Source: Methylobacterium sp. SyP6R (GTDB lineage Bacteria > Pseudomonadota > Alphaproteobacteria > Rhizobiales > Beijerinckiaceae). From it: DNA of 64,000 nucleotides. Position 1 is the stretch's first letter. Each line of letters starts with the position of its first letter. The notes under the pieces are model-generated. The model saw only the letters and a list, made by a program, of their open reading frames with translations. It was not told the origin of the DNA and did not search any database. A program made the position numbers and the translations under genes. The stretch lies in the NCBI RefSeq assembly GCF_019216885.1, contig NZ_JAAQRC020000001.1, positions 4,529,501 through 4,593,500 of the forward strand. Direction: 5' to 3'. This document shows, in pieces, positions 1 through 10,089 of this stretch.

Positions 1-240
1 GAGATCGACCACATGGCGACCTGCATCCTGGAGAACCGCACGCCCCGCACCCCGGGCGAGGAGGGCCTGCAGGACCAGATCCTGATGGAGGCGATCTACG
101 AGGCCGCCCGCACCGGCAACGCGGTGGCGCTGAAGGGCCCGGAGCGGATCGTCGGCAAGGGCGAAAAGGACCAGGGCAAGGATCAGGCGGGCAAGGCTCT
201 CGACCAGACCCGCGGTCCGGAGCCGGAGGAGGCCGGTTAG
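1..240 (+). CDS. Gfo/Idh/MocA-family oxidoreductase, C-terminal fragment
   Basis: The reading frame is open from the first base and ends with TAG, so only the last 79 residues are present. The stretch EIDHMATCILENRTPRTPGE followed by a helix with GLQDQILMEAIYEAAR matches the C-terminal end of glucose-fructose-oxidoreductase-like dehydrogenases (NAD(P)-dependent sugar or polyol oxidoreductases), from memory of the family. The last 40 residues are a charged Lys/Gln/Glu-rich tail. The substrate cannot be inferred. It is co-directional with the SDR gene but separated by about 215 bp in which I see no gene, so an operon is uncertain. Confidence 0.7.
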   Translation, partial: EIDHMATCILENRTPRTPGEEGLQDQILMEAIYEAARTGNAVALKGPERIVGKGEKDQGKDQAGKALDQTRGPEPEEAG

Positions 241-456
241 GGCATCGTCTGACGGGGCGGGGCCGGTTCGGCGTCGCGGAGCAGCCTGGGCCGTCGCGGC
301 GGGCACCGGCATACGCCCGACCCCCGATCATGGCACGGCCGCGGTCGCCGTCGAGGCGCGCCACGGCACACCCCCGATGCGCTCCTCAAGCTGGACAAGA
401 CCCGCCCGCTCCTGCCACTCTCCCGCGAAACAACATTTCGCAGGGTGGAAACTCCA

Positions 457-1215
457 ATGATCAGTGCGGATCTGCGCGGGCGCTGCGTGCTCGTCACCGG
501 CGGCGCCTCGGGAATAGGGCTGGCTGCCGTCACGCTGTTTGCCCGCTGCGGCGCCGGCGTGGTGCTCAATCATCTCGCCGAGGATGCCCGCGGGCCGGAA
601 GCCGCCGCGCGGCTGGCGGCCGAGGGCCTGAAGGTCCAGGCGCTCGCCGGCACCGTCTCGGTGCCGGGCGAGGCGGAAGCCATGGTGGCGCGGGGGATCG
701 ACGCGCTCGGCGGCCTCGACGTGCTCATCAACAATGCCGGCACCCCGGCCACGACCACGCCGATTGACTTTGCCGACCTCGACGCCATGACCGAGGAGTT
801 CTGGCAGACCATCCTGGCGACGAACCTGATCGGCCCCTATCGCTGCGCCCACGCGGCGGCGCCTGCGCTCCGCCGCGCCAAGGGCGCCATCGTCAACACC
901 GCCTCGGTGGCCGGGCTCGGGCAGCGCGGCTCCAGCATCGCCTATTCGGCGAGCAAGGCGGGGCTCATCAACCTCACCCGCAGCCTCGCCCGGGCGCTCG
1001 CGCCGGATGTCCGGGTCAACGCCGTGGCGCCGGGCCTGGTCGAGACGCCCTGGACGGCGCCATGGTCGCAGGAGCGCAAGGCCGATTCCGTCGCCCGTAC
1101 CCTGCTCGGCCGCATGGCGAAGCCCGAGGACATCGCGCAGGCCATGCTGTTCCTCGCCGCCGGCGCGCCTTACGTCACCGGCCAGACCCTGGCGGTCGAC
1201 GGCGGCATGCTCTGA
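457..1215 (+). CDS. SDR-family NAD(P)-dependent oxidoreductase
   Basis: A 252-residue classical short-chain dehydrogenase. Cofactor motif TGGASGIG is at residues 14-21, NNAG at 92-95, the catalytic Ser near 150 (VNTAS), and YSASK at 163-167; the C-terminus ends in the usual TGQTLAVDGG. ATG at 457 was chosen because GGTGGA lies 7 bases upstream; an in-frame GTG at 445 is possible but has a poorer site. The stop is 11 bp before the next gene, so the two are probably one transcript. Coupling to a beta-keto acid cleavage enzyme suggests it oxidises a hydroxy acid to a keto acid, but that role is inferred from context only. Confidence 0.9.
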   Translation: MISADLRGRCVLVTGGASGIGLAAVTLFARCGAGVVLNHLAEDARGPEAAARLAAEGLKVQALAGTVSVPGEAEAMVARGIDALGGLDVLINNAGTPATTTPIDFADLDAMTEEFWQTILATNLIGPYRCAHAAAPALRRAKGAIVNTASVAGLGQRGSSIAYSASKAGLINLTRSLARALAPDVRVNAVAPGLVETPWTAPWSQERKADSVARTLLGRMAKPEDIAQAMLFLAAGAPYVTGQTLAVDGGML

Positions 1216-1226
1216 GGGAGGGACGG

Positions 1227-2105
1227 ATGTCTCGCAAGACCGTCATCACCTGCGCCCTCACCGGCTCGTTCGATACGCCCGCGAAGAACCCCGCCGTGCC
1301 GGTGAGCCCGCAAGGGATCGCGCAGTCGGCGCTCGAGGCTGCCGCGGCCGGCGCCGCGGTGGTGCATATCCACGTCCGCGATCCGCAGACCGCCAAGCCC
1401 AGCATGGAGCTTGCCCTCTACCGCGAGGTGGTCGAGCGGATCCGCGACAAGAATGCCGACGTGATCCTCAACCTCACCACCGGGGCCGGCGGGCGCTACG
1501 TCGCCGGCGATCCCGACCCAGGCGTGGCGGGCCCCGGCACGACCCTGGCCTCGCCGGAGGCGCGCACCCGCCACGTCACGGCGTTGCGGCCGGAGGTCTG
1601 CACCCTCGACGTGGCGACGATGAATTTCGGCGAGCACGCCTTCATGAACACGCCCGCCCATCTGCGGGCGATGGCGGCGCTGATCCGCGAGGCGGGGGCG
1701 AAGCCCGAGATCGAGGTGTTCGACCTCGGTCAGATCGAACTGGCTCGCCATCTGATCGCGGAAGGCCACCTCGACTCCCCGCCCTTGTTCCAGATCTGCC
1801 TCGGCATCCCGTGGGGCGCGCCGGCGACGCCCGAGACCCTGCTGCAGATGCGCGACCGCCTGCCCAAGGACGCGGTGTGGTCGGCCTTCGGCATCTCGCG
1901 GGCCGAGTTCCCGATGGTGGCGCTCGCCGCCACGGCCGGGGGCCACGTCCGTGTCGGGCTCGAGGACAACCTGTACCTGTCGCGCGGCGAGCTCGCCCCG
2001 AGCAACGCGGCCCTGGTCGAGAAGGCCGTGAGCCTGCTCGCCCATCTCGATTGCGCCCCCGCCAGCCCGGCCGAGGCGCGGACGATCTTCGGGATCGCGG
2101 CCTGA
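1227..2105 (+). CDS. Beta-keto acid cleavage enzyme (BKACE, DUF849)
   Basis: A 292-residue TIM-barrel enzyme of the 3-keto-5-aminohexanoate cleavage (Kce) family. These zinc enzymes split a beta-keto acid with acetyl-CoA to give acetoacetate and a CoA thioester. Visible family signatures are ITCALTGS at the N-terminus, the metal ligands in HIHVRDP (residues 47 and 49), NLTTGAGG, FQICLGIPWG and the C-terminal VGLEDNLYL. The ATG follows a strong GAGGGAGGGA site. The family has many substrate types (dehydrocarnitine, 3-keto-5-aminohexanoate and others) and the sequence alone does not settle which one applies. The upstream SDR probably supplies the keto acid. A perfect hairpin follows the stop. 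Confidence 0.9.
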   Translation: MSRKTVITCALTGSFDTPAKNPAVPVSPQGIAQSALEAAAAGAAVVHIHVRDPQTAKPSMELALYREVVERIRDKNADVILNLTTGAGGRYVAGDPDPGVAGPGTTLASPEARTRHVTALRPEVCTLDVATMNFGEHAFMNTPAHLRAMAALIREAGAKPEIEVFDLGQIELARHLIAEGHLDSPPLFQICLGIPWGAPATPETLLQMRDRLPKDAVWSAFGISRAEFPMVALAATAGGHVRVGLEDNLYLSRGELAPSNAALVEKAVSLLAHLDCAPASPAEARTIFGIAA

Positions 2106-2108
2106 TCC

Positions 2109-2138
2109 GGCGGGCGTGGCCGAAAGGCCACGCCCGCC
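2109..2138 (+). terminator. Hairpin terminator after the SDR-BKACE operon
   Basis: Perfect 13-bp arms GGCGGGCGTGGCC and GGCCACGCCCGCC enclose a GAAA tetraloop, starting 4 bases after the stop codon. There is no U-run, so it may act as a 3' end stabiliser rather than a strict intrinsic terminator. Confidence 0.7.
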
Positions 2139-2369
2139 AGATCGTTGTCCTGTCGCGCCCTTCGAGGCCCTACATCCCGTTCGACCAATCCGGCCGCGTT
2201 TTGCACATGGCGGGCCGGAGATAGGTCGGGTTGCAGTTCCGCCGTAAAGATTCCGCACAGGGCTACGCTGTAGCGTCGCCCATCGGGCGGGCATGACTTG
2301 CTGGAGAACGGGATCCGCGGCGGCCACCGACCCGAGGCTCGGCGCGCGGCTCCCAAGGGAGTATTGGGG

Positions 2370-3158
2370 ATGATCGGAAGCGGTTACGGGAGGGCGCTCA
2401 TCGCCGCGGGCCTCGCGGTGCTGGCCGGCGGCGCGCACGCCGCGCAATGCGGCAACTCGGCCGCCGGGTACGAGGCCTGGAAGCGGGAATTCGCCGACGA
2501 GGCTCGCGGGCGCGCCAGCCCCGCGGCGATCTCGGCGCTGATGGGCACCTCCTACTCGTCGGCCACCATCGCGGCGGACCGGGGCCAGAAGAGCTTCAAG
2601 CTCTCTCTCGACCAGTTCATGGCCAAGCGGGGCGCCGCCTCGATCATCTCCCGCGGCCGGGCGATGAAGCGCTCGCAAGCCGCCCTGTTCGACTCGATCG
2701 AACAGCGCTACGGCGTGCCCCCGGGCCCGCTGCTGGCGATCTGGGGCATGGAAACGGCGTTCGGCGCCGTGAAGGGCAACGTCAACACCCTCTCGGCGGT
2801 GGCGACCCTGGCCTACGATTGCCGCCGCTCGGCCTATTTCACCGACCAGCTCTACGCCGCCCTGACCCTGGTGGATCGCGGCATCCTGAGCCCGAACACC
2901 CGCGGCGCCGCCCATGGCGAGGTCGGCCACACCCAGTTCCTGCCGAAGAACGTCCTGAACTACGGCACCGGCGGCAGCCTCGACAACGCCTCGGTGGCGC
3001 TGAACTCGACCGCGAACTTCCTCAAGGCCCATGGCTGGCGCGCCGGCGCCGGCTACCAGCCCGGCGAGCCGAACTTCGCGGCGATCCAGGGCTGGAATGC
3101 CGCTTCTGTCTACCAGCGCGCCATCGCGATCATCGGCGCGAAGATCGACGGGGAGTGA
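2370..3158 (+). CDS. Lytic murein transglycosylase (SLT_2 / MltB-like)
   Basis: A 262-residue secreted peptidoglycan lyase that would cleave the MurNAc-GlcNAc bond and leave a 1,6-anhydro end. A signal peptide (residues 1-24, ending AHA) is followed by the SLT_2 domain. The catalytic Glu is in LLAIWGMETAFG (about residue 128). GEVGHTQFLP and YGTGGSLDN are further family motifs. There is no lipobox, so the protein is probably soluble in the periplasm. The C-terminal peptidoglycan-binding domain of longer MltB proteins is absent. ATG at 2370 follows AAGGGAGTATTGGGG. A monocistronic unit is likely, with an imperfect hairpin downstream. Confidence 0.88.
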   Translation: MIGSGYGRALIAAGLAVLAGGAHAAQCGNSAAGYEAWKREFADEARGRASPAAISALMGTSYSSATIAADRGQKSFKLSLDQFMAKRGAASIISRGRAMKRSQAALFDSIEQRYGVPPGPLLAIWGMETAFGAVKGNVNTLSAVATLAYDCRRSAYFTDQLYAALTLVDRGILSPNTRGAAHGEVGHTQFLPKNVLNYGTGGSLDNASVALNSTANFLKAHGWRAGAGYQPGEPNFAAIQGWNAASVYQRAIAIIGAKIDGE

Positions 3159-3172
3159 GTGGGATTTAAGTG

Positions 3173-3210
3173 AATCGGCCTCCGGGAACTTGTTCCGGAA
3201 GCCGATTTCT
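3173..3210 (+). terminator. Hairpin terminator of the transglycosylase gene
   Basis: AATCGGCCTCCGG pairs with CCGGAAGCCGATT with one mismatch around a 9-base loop, followed by TCTCC. It starts 15 bases after the stop. Confidence 0.6.
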
Positions 3211-3238
3211 CCATAGGCTGTCCAGCCTGACATCCTCC

Positions 3239-3378
3239 ATGTCATTCCGGGGCCGTGCAGCGGAACCCGGAATCCAGACACTCAGGCGGTGGAGGATGAA
3301 GCGGAACGAGAGCTGCTTTGTTCTGAACCATCCGCGGTTCTGGATTCCGGGCTCCGCTGCGCGGCCCCGGAATGACAT
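3239..3378. repeat. Long inverted-repeat element, family G copy 1
   Basis: About 38-bp arms face each other. They begin ATGTCATTCCGGGGCC and end GGCCCCGGAATGACAT, with CGGAACCCGGAATCCA at the inner end of the left arm. The related copy is at 51163-51314. This resembles the palindromic GTCATTCCGGGGC repeats common in Hyphomicrobiales. I see no coding sequence in it. Confidence 0.8.
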
Positions 3379-3419
3379 GGTGGTTATGACCATCGTCGAT
3401 TGCAGACCGAACAGGTCTC

Positions 3420-4556
3420 TCAACCCCGCGTCGCCCGGTCCGACGGGCCGCCCCGCCCGATCCGCGGCAGGTCGCTCGCGCCGCTGCCCGGCACCACGAC
3501 GACGCGGCGGACCTCGCCGCGCAGGAAGGCCTGCAGGAAGCGGTCGTAGTTGCGGAACGAGATGCAGCCGTTCGAGGCGCCGCTCGGTCCGAGCATGTAG
3601 GTATGGGCGAGCAGCCCGACCCGGTTGTGGATGGCGCCGCTGCCGCCGACCGGGTTGAGCCGGATCGCCCGCACGCCGTGGAACAGGGCCTCACGCTCGG
3701 TGAGGTCGTAGGTGCCCGGGGGCGTGGCGCCCCGCATCTTCAGGTGGACGTTGCGGGGATCGTCCATGTGCGGCCCGAGGCCGGAATGCGCCTCCAGCGA
3801 CTCGCCGCTCGGCAGGGTCACGGTGCGGGCGCTGATGTCGTAGATCGCGATGCCCGGGCTGGCGCTCAGGCGCGGCCGCGGGCTCGGGTCGAGGCCGCCC
3901 GGCGCGGCATAGGCGAGGGTCTGGGACGGGGCGCTCGTGCCCCCTCCCCCGAAGATCCGGTCGAACAGCGACGGCTCTTCCGGCAGGGCGGCCTTGAACA
4001 CGCTCTGGGTCGAGGCCATCGCCTGGTTCTGGCGCCGCGGCAGGCGCGTCGCCAGCACGGTCGGCGCAGGCCGCGTCTCGGCGGGGCGCAATTCGGGCGG
4101 GCGCGGCACCGGGAGGGGCACGGCGACGAGCGGCGTGGTGGCGGGCTGCACCGCCTCGGACGGCGCCGCCGGAGGCGGCACCAGGGCGGCCGGCGCGGCC
4201 TCGGCGAGGCGCAGAGGCTCGGGGGCAGGCGACGGCGCGGGCGAAGCCGCCGCGAGCTGTTGCGGCGCCTCGGCCGGGAGGTCGCGGGTGAAGCCCGTCG
4301 CCTCGCCCCTCAGGGTCGGCAGCGGCGCCAGCATCCAGCCGAGCTCGGCCGGGGCAACCCGGGCTTCGCGCAACGGCGCGGCCGGCTCCGCGGCGATGCC
4401 GGCGACCGGCGGATGGGTCTCCTCGCGCGGCACCAGGCCGGCCGCGGCCCCGATCCCGCCGAGGACAGCGGCGATGCCGAGGAGCCGCCGGTTGCGGCGG
4501 CGGCGACGGATGGAGCCCGGGGCGAGGCGACCGGACGAATACGCGACGAGGTCCAT
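3420..4556 (-). CDS. L,D-transpeptidase-like protein (DUF2778) with membrane anchor
   Basis: A 378-residue envelope protein. A basic RRRRRNRR stretch precedes one membrane segment (LLGIAAVLGGIGAAAGLV). A long Ala/Pro-rich linker of about 200 residues and a C-terminal DUF2778/YkuD-type domain follow. The domain carries a conserved HTYMLGP and the SNGCISFRNY motif whose Cys is the expected nucleophile. These enzymes form or exchange 3-3 peptidoglycan cross-links; DUF2778 also covers amidase-like effectors, so the exact activity is open. ATG at 4556 was preferred to an upstream GTG at 4586. A CtrA-like TTAA-N7-TAAA box (4692-4706) lies upstream; it is one base from consensus and unproven. Confidence 0.82.
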   Translation of the reverse strand: MDLVAYSSGRLAPGSIRRRRRNRRLLGIAAVLGGIGAAAGLVPREETHPPVAGIAAEPAAPLREARVAPAELGWMLAPLPTLRGEATGFTRDLPAEAPQQLAAASPAPSPAPEPLRLAEAAPAALVPPPAAPSEAVQPATTPLVAVPLPVPRPPELRPAETRPAPTVLATRLPRRQNQAMASTQSVFKAALPEEPSLFDRIFGGGGTSAPSQTLAYAAPGGLDPSPRPRLSASPGIAIYDISARTVTLPSGESLEAHSGLGPHMDDPRNVHLKMRGATPPGTYDLTEREALFHGVRAIRLNPVGGSGAIHNRVGLLAHTYMLGPSGASNGCISFRNYDRFLQAFLRGEVRRVVVVPGSGASDLPRIGRGGPSDRATRG

Positions 4557-4787
4557 GCGGCCTGTACTCGATGGCTTGTCCCGCACGGACCCGCACGCTC
4601 GGCCGCCGGCGCGCGAGGGCGCAGCGGGCCGGTGAGTTCGGCCGTTTAGGAAAGGATCAACCTTAAGCCCTCGTATTGAGCGGCCTCTTGGTTAATCCCG
4701 GCTAAATGACATCGAGGGAATCCGAAGAATTCGTGGCACCGTGATGGCGGCCGGGCCGGCCGGCGTCCGGCCTTGTCCCGAAACGCG

Positions 4788-4820
4788 ACGGCGCGCCGCC
4801 CGAGCCGGGCGACGCGCCGT
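4788..4820 (-). terminator. Hairpin terminator downstream of glmS
   Basis: ACGGCGCGCCGCCCG pairs with CGGGCGACGCGCCGT with one mismatch around a 3-base loop, about 30 bp after the glmS stop on the minus strand. No long U-run is present. Confidence 0.55.
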
Positions 4821-4851
4821 TAAATCCTTGTTCCCGCCGCGGCGGGCGGGC

Positions 4852-6678
<1,827 letters not shown>

Positions 6679-6918
6679 GCTCACCGCCTCAACGTCTCGC
6701 CCGCAGAGTGTCCCGCTGCGGGACGCCCCGGCCTTTATGCGGAGCATTGCGGCAGGATTCCTGCCGGAGATCTCTCACCGGAGGAGTCCTGCTGCACCGC
6801 ACCCGCCATGCTCGCCGTCCTTCTAGCGGACCGGCGGGCGACATGGCGAGTCAACTTGCGTAACGGATTATAACGGCCAAGGTTCACGGAGAGGTTTCAC
6901 GGATCGGCTGCATCGGGC

Positions 6919-6949
6919 GGCGGCCGGGCGGTGCTCCCGCCCGGCCGCC
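6919..6949 (-). terminator. Hairpin terminator of the fasciclin gene
   Basis: Perfect 12-bp arms GGCGGCCGGGCG and CGCCCGGCCGCC with a 7-base loop, 8 bp after the fasciclin stop on the minus strand. Confidence 0.65.
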
Positions 6950-6956
6950 GGTCCGG

Positions 6957-7511
6957 TCAGGGCATCATCACGGTGTCGATGACGTGGATGACGCCGTTCG
7001 ACTGCATCACGTTTCCGATCGTCACTCGGGCGGTGTTGCCCTTGTCGTCGGCGACGAACAGCCGCTTGCCCTTCTGCATCACCGTCAGGTTGTCGCCCTC
7101 GACGGTCTTCAGCTCGGCCTGGCCGCCGCCCTTCTTCACCAGGGCCATCAGGTCCTGGGCGGTGTAGGTGCCGGGCACGACGTGATAGGTCAGGATCTTG
7201 GTCAGCGTCGGCTTGTTCTGCGGCTGGACCAGGGACTCGACCGTGCCGGCCGGCAGCTTGGCGAAGGCGGCGTTGGTGGGGGCGAACACCGTGAACGGGC
7301 CGGGGCCGGCGAGCGTGTCGACGAGGCCGGCTGCCTTCACGGCGGCAACCAGCGTGGTGTGGTCCTTCGAGTTGACCGCGTTCTCGACGATCGACTTCGA
7401 CGCGTACATCGGCGCGCCGCCGACCATCGGGTTCTTCGCCTGGGCGGCACCGGCCGCCGTCGCCAGCGCCAGGGCGAGGACCAGGGTGCGGGCGTGATTC
7501 CGGATCGTCAT
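6957..7511 (-). CDS. Secreted fasciclin (FAS1) domain protein
   Basis: 184 residues: a signal peptide (1-25, ending AQA) and one FAS1 domain. The FAS1 H1 motif is visible as PGPFTVFAPTNAAFAKLP, then LTYHVVPG, and the domain ends NGVIHVIDTVMMP. FAS1 proteins are extracellular or periplasmic adhesion/ligand modules; no enzymatic role is implied. It lies downstream of the anti-sigma and sigma genes on the same strand, separated by 123 bp, so it may have its own promoter. A GAAACT-N16-CGTACC sequence in that gap could be an ECF-type promoter, but I cannot confirm it. See the finding on the SigK/RskA parallel. Confidence 0.92.
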   Translation of the reverse strand: MTIRNHARTLVLALALATAAGAAQAKNPMVGGAPMYASKSIVENAVNSKDHTTLVAAVKAAGLVDTLAGPGPFTVFAPTNAAFAKLPAGTVESLVQPQNKPTLTKILTYHVVPGTYTAQDLMALVKKGGGQAELKTVEGDNLTVMQKGKRLFVADDKGNTARVTIGNVMQSNGVIHVIDTVMMP

Positions 7512-7634
7512 GGGGGTCGTCCCGTCTCTCGTGTCGGCCCCGCTCTCGTCGGGGTCGAGGGCCGGTACGGAGGGCCGGACGGGAAAGTTTCGGAGGAGCG
7601 CGATTTTTTTGCCCGCCCTCGAATTTTCTCGTGC

Positions 7635-8351
7635 CTATTCGCGGATCAGGCGGCCGCTATAGACCACCGGCCCGGTCGGGGCGCCCGAGGGCGAGCCGCC
7701 CGGCGGCTCCACGGTGACGGCAAGGCTCGCCCCCTCGATGAGCCCCCGGTCGCCGGCCGGCAGGGGGAACCGGGTGCCGGCCTCGTGCCGGACGAGGCCG
7801 AGCGAGCGGGGCGCGCCCGCCGCCGGCACCACCCAGAGTTCGAGGCTGCGGTCGCGGGGAGCCTCGGCGGCGAGCGGCCGGACCTGGACCGTGCCGGCCC
7901 GGGTATCGACCCGCACCACCAGGGCCGGCAATTCGCCGCCCCGGTTCACCACCGCGAGGTACTGCGCCGTCTCGGGACGCGGCGCCAGGCGCTCGACGGC
8001 GATGAACACGGCGAGGCCGGCGGCGAGCGCGCCGGCGGCCAGGGCGGCGCGGCGCCAGCGCCGGAGCGCCGGGCGCAAGTCCACCACCGGGGCGGCGGGA
8101 CGCGGCCCCTCGGCGGCAAGGCGCGCGGCGATGCCCTGCCAGGCGCCGGGCGGGGCTGCGACCTCCGGCACGGCCCCGGTGAGGGGCGCGAGGCGCGCCT
8201 CCCAGGCCCGCTCGGCCGCCTGCAGCGCCGGAGAGGTCGCCCGGTCGCGCCGATAGGCCTCGCGCTCGGCCGCGCTCAAGGTGCCAAGCACGTATTCGGC
8301 GGCCCGCAGGTCGGGTTCGTCGGAGGCGCCCATCGCGTCGGGAGTGTTCAT
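7635..8351 (-). CDS. RskA-family membrane anti-sigma factor
   Basis: 238 residues. The N-terminal cytoplasmic anti-sigma helices (AAEYVLGTLSAAER) are followed by a linker, one membrane segment at about 101-121 (RAALAAGALAAGLAVFIAVE) and a periplasmic RskA domain (about 125-238, with LELWVVPAAG). It should bind and silence the ECF sigma factor encoded directly upstream until regulated proteolysis releases it. The start overlaps the sigma stop by 4 bp (ATGA), the usual translational coupling. No zinc-binding HxxxCxxC motif is present, as in other RskA proteins. Confidence 0.9.
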   Translation of the reverse strand: MNTPDAMGASDEPDLRAAEYVLGTLSAAEREAYRRDRATSPALQAAERAWEARLAPLTGAVPEVAAPPGAWQGIAARLAAEGPRPAAPVVDLRPALRRWRRAALAAGALAAGLAVFIAVERLAPRPETAQYLAVVNRGGELPALVVRVDTRAGTVQVRPLAAEAPRDRSLELWVVPAAGAPRSLGLVRHEAGTRFPLPAGDRGLIEGASLAVTVEPPGGSPSGAPTGPVVYSGRLIRE

Positions 8352-8959
8352 GCGGCTTCATCCAGGCAGCCCCGCAGCACGGCGAGCCCGCGATGCAGCC
8401 AGGTCTTCACGGTGTTGACCGGTCGGTCGTAGCGCACGGCCAGCTCCTCCCGCGACAGGCCCTCGCAATAGGCCCGGACCACGCAGTCGCGCTGCGTCGG
8501 CTCGAGCCGGTCGAGGCAGGCGAGGAGCGCGTCGCGGTCCAGGAATTCCGCCTCGCGGTCCCGCGGATCGGCGACGCGCTGGAGCCAGTTCTCGTCCTCG
8601 TCGTCGCTCGCCGGCATCGGCACCTCGCCCTTCCGCCGCACCCAGTCGATGGCGCGGTGGCGCGCGATCGCGGCGAGCCATGCCATCGGCCGGCCCGCCT
8701 CCGGGGCGTAGCCTCCGGCATGCTGCCAGACCCGCAAGTAGGAATCCTGCAGCACGTCCTCGGCGGCGCCCCGGTCCCGGACGATACGCAGGATCAGGCC
8801 GAAAAGTTTCGGGGCCGTGCGCTCGTAGAGCGCCCGCAGGGCGTCCTGCCGTCCCGCCGCCACCCGGGCGATCAGCTCGGCCAGGACAGCGACATCACTT
8901 TCGGCGACATCGCGGTCGGCGGGCGGGTCTCCGGGGGGCAGGTCCTCGCCGCGTAGCAT
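8348..8959 (-). CDS. ECF RNA polymerase sigma factor, SigK-like
   Basis: 203 residues. Region 2 runs from LYERTAPKLFGLILRIVRD through AEDVLQDSYLRVWQHA to AIARHRAIDWVRRK. Region 4 includes LEPTQRDCVVRAYCEGLSRE and the recognition helix PVNTVKTWLHRGL. ATG at 8959 was chosen because a GGGGGGAGG site lies just upstream; the frame is open further to 9007. The gene is co-transcribed with its anti-sigma factor (4-bp overlap). By family it should direct a small cell-envelope regulon that probably includes itself. It is divergent from the DUF2270 gene across about 200 bp. Confidence 0.93.
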   Translation of the reverse strand: MLRGEDLPPGDPPADRDVAESDVAVLAELIARVAAGRQDALRALYERTAPKLFGLILRIVRDRGAAEDVLQDSYLRVWQHAGGYAPEAGRPMAWLAAIARHRAIDWVRRKGEVPMPASDDEDENWLQRVADPRDREAEFLDRDALLACLDRLEPTQRDCVVRAYCEGLSREELAVRYDRPVNTVKTWLHRGLAVLRGCLDEAA

Positions 8960-9160
8960 CGCTCGTGCCTCCCCCCGGGGGCAGTAACCCCTATCGGCCT
9001 CCGCCATAGATCAATCGCGCGCGAAGGACCACGGGGCTGCACGATCTCGCTCCGTCGGATCGACGGTGCGACGCGCGTCTTCCGGTTCGCCCGCGATCTG
9101 CGCCATGATGCCGGCGCCCGGGCCCGGACGACGAAGAGGCACCGGCGAGGCAGGAGTGCC

Positions 9161-9862
9161 ATGATCGCCGCAACGCCTGAGGCCACCGCCCTCCCGTTCC
9201 CGAAGACGCCGTCCGAGACCATCACGGTCCTGGCCCATTACCACCGGGCCGAGATCGCCCGCATGGCCGGCTGGCGCGACCGGATCGACCGCACCACCAA
9301 CTGGGCGATCACCGTCATCGCCGCGATGCTGTCGGTCTCGCTCTCGACGCCGACGGCGCATCACGGCGTGCTGCTCTTCGCCATGCTGCTGGTGATGCTG
9401 CTGCTCGGCATCGAGGCGAGGCGCTACCGCTTCTTCGACGTCTACCGCACCCGGGTGCGCCAGCTCGAGCGGCACTATTACGCCGAGGTGTTCGCGCCGG
9501 GGAGCGTCGTCGATCCCGGCTGGACCCGGATGCTCGCCGACGACCTGCGCCACCCGGTGTTCCACGTCAGCCTGCGCGAGGCCTTCGGCCGGCGGCTGCG
9601 GCGCAATTACGGCTGGATGTTCGCGATCCTGCTGCTCGCCTGGGTGCTGAAGATCACCTCGGCGCGCCTCCAGGAGACCGGACCGCAGGCGGGTGTCGCC
9701 GAGACCGTCCACGGCATCCCCGAGATCCTGGCCGGGGCCGGCCTCGGGCCGCTGCCGGGCTGGCTGGTGCTCGCGGGGGTGGCCGCGTTCTACGCCTGGC
9801 TCCTCGCGGCTGGCCTGCGGGCGGGCCGCCGCGATCCCGACGACGGGTCCGTGCACGTGTGA
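9161..9862 (+). CDS. DUF2270 integral membrane protein
   Basis: 233 residues. After a soluble N-terminus with SETITVLAHYHRAEIARMAGW the protein has hydrophobic segments at about 45-80 (WAITVIAAMLSVSLS, then LLFAMLLVMLLLGIE), about 150-165 (YGWMFAILLLAWVLKI) and about 200-222 (WLVLAGVAAFYAWLLAAGL). The signature RRYRFFDVYRTRVRQLERHY identifies DUF2270. Function is unknown. It is transcribed away from the sigma-factor operon and followed by a palindromic repeat. Confidence 0.82.
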   Translation: MIAATPEATALPFPKTPSETITVLAHYHRAEIARMAGWRDRIDRTTNWAITVIAAMLSVSLSTPTAHHGVLLFAMLLVMLLLGIEARRYRFFDVYRTRVRQLERHYYAEVFAPGSVVDPGWTRMLADDLRHPVFHVSLREAFGRRLRRNYGWMFAILLLAWVLKITSARLQETGPQAGVAETVHGIPEILAGAGLGPLPGWLVLAGVAAFYAWLLAAGLRAGRRDPDDGSVHV

Positions 9863-9897
9863 TGCCTGCTTGTTTGCTTCGGCATGCGTTCCCACGC

Positions 9898-10023
9898 GCG
9901 ACCTCATCCTGAGGTGTTAGCCCATCGAAGATGGGCTGACCTCGAAGGAGGGCTGCGGGGCTCGCAGCGACATCTGGAGCTCTCCTTCGAACCTGCTTCG
10001 CAGCACCTCAGGATGAGGTCGCG
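9898..10023. repeat. Palindromic repeat, family A copy 1
   Basis: The ends are GCGACCTCATCCTGAGGTG and CACCTCAGGATGAGGTCGC, an inverted pair. The interior carries TGACCTCGAAGGAGGGCT and its partner near CTCTCCTTCGAA. Related copies are at 15425 (left end only), 44987, 48101, 57323 and 61303. It follows the DUF2270 gene and precedes glmU's 3' end. Confidence 0.9.
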
Positions 10024-10089
10024 AATGGGACGATGGAATTCGACCGTGATGCTTATATCCGAAGTCAAACTGTCTCTGGGTGCGCGTCC

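Noticed and set aside
6679..6956. glmS ribozyme or other leader RNA upstream of glmS
   Set aside because: The glmS ribozyme is known from Gram-positive bacteria and no matching core is visible; the gap contains only the fasciclin terminator.
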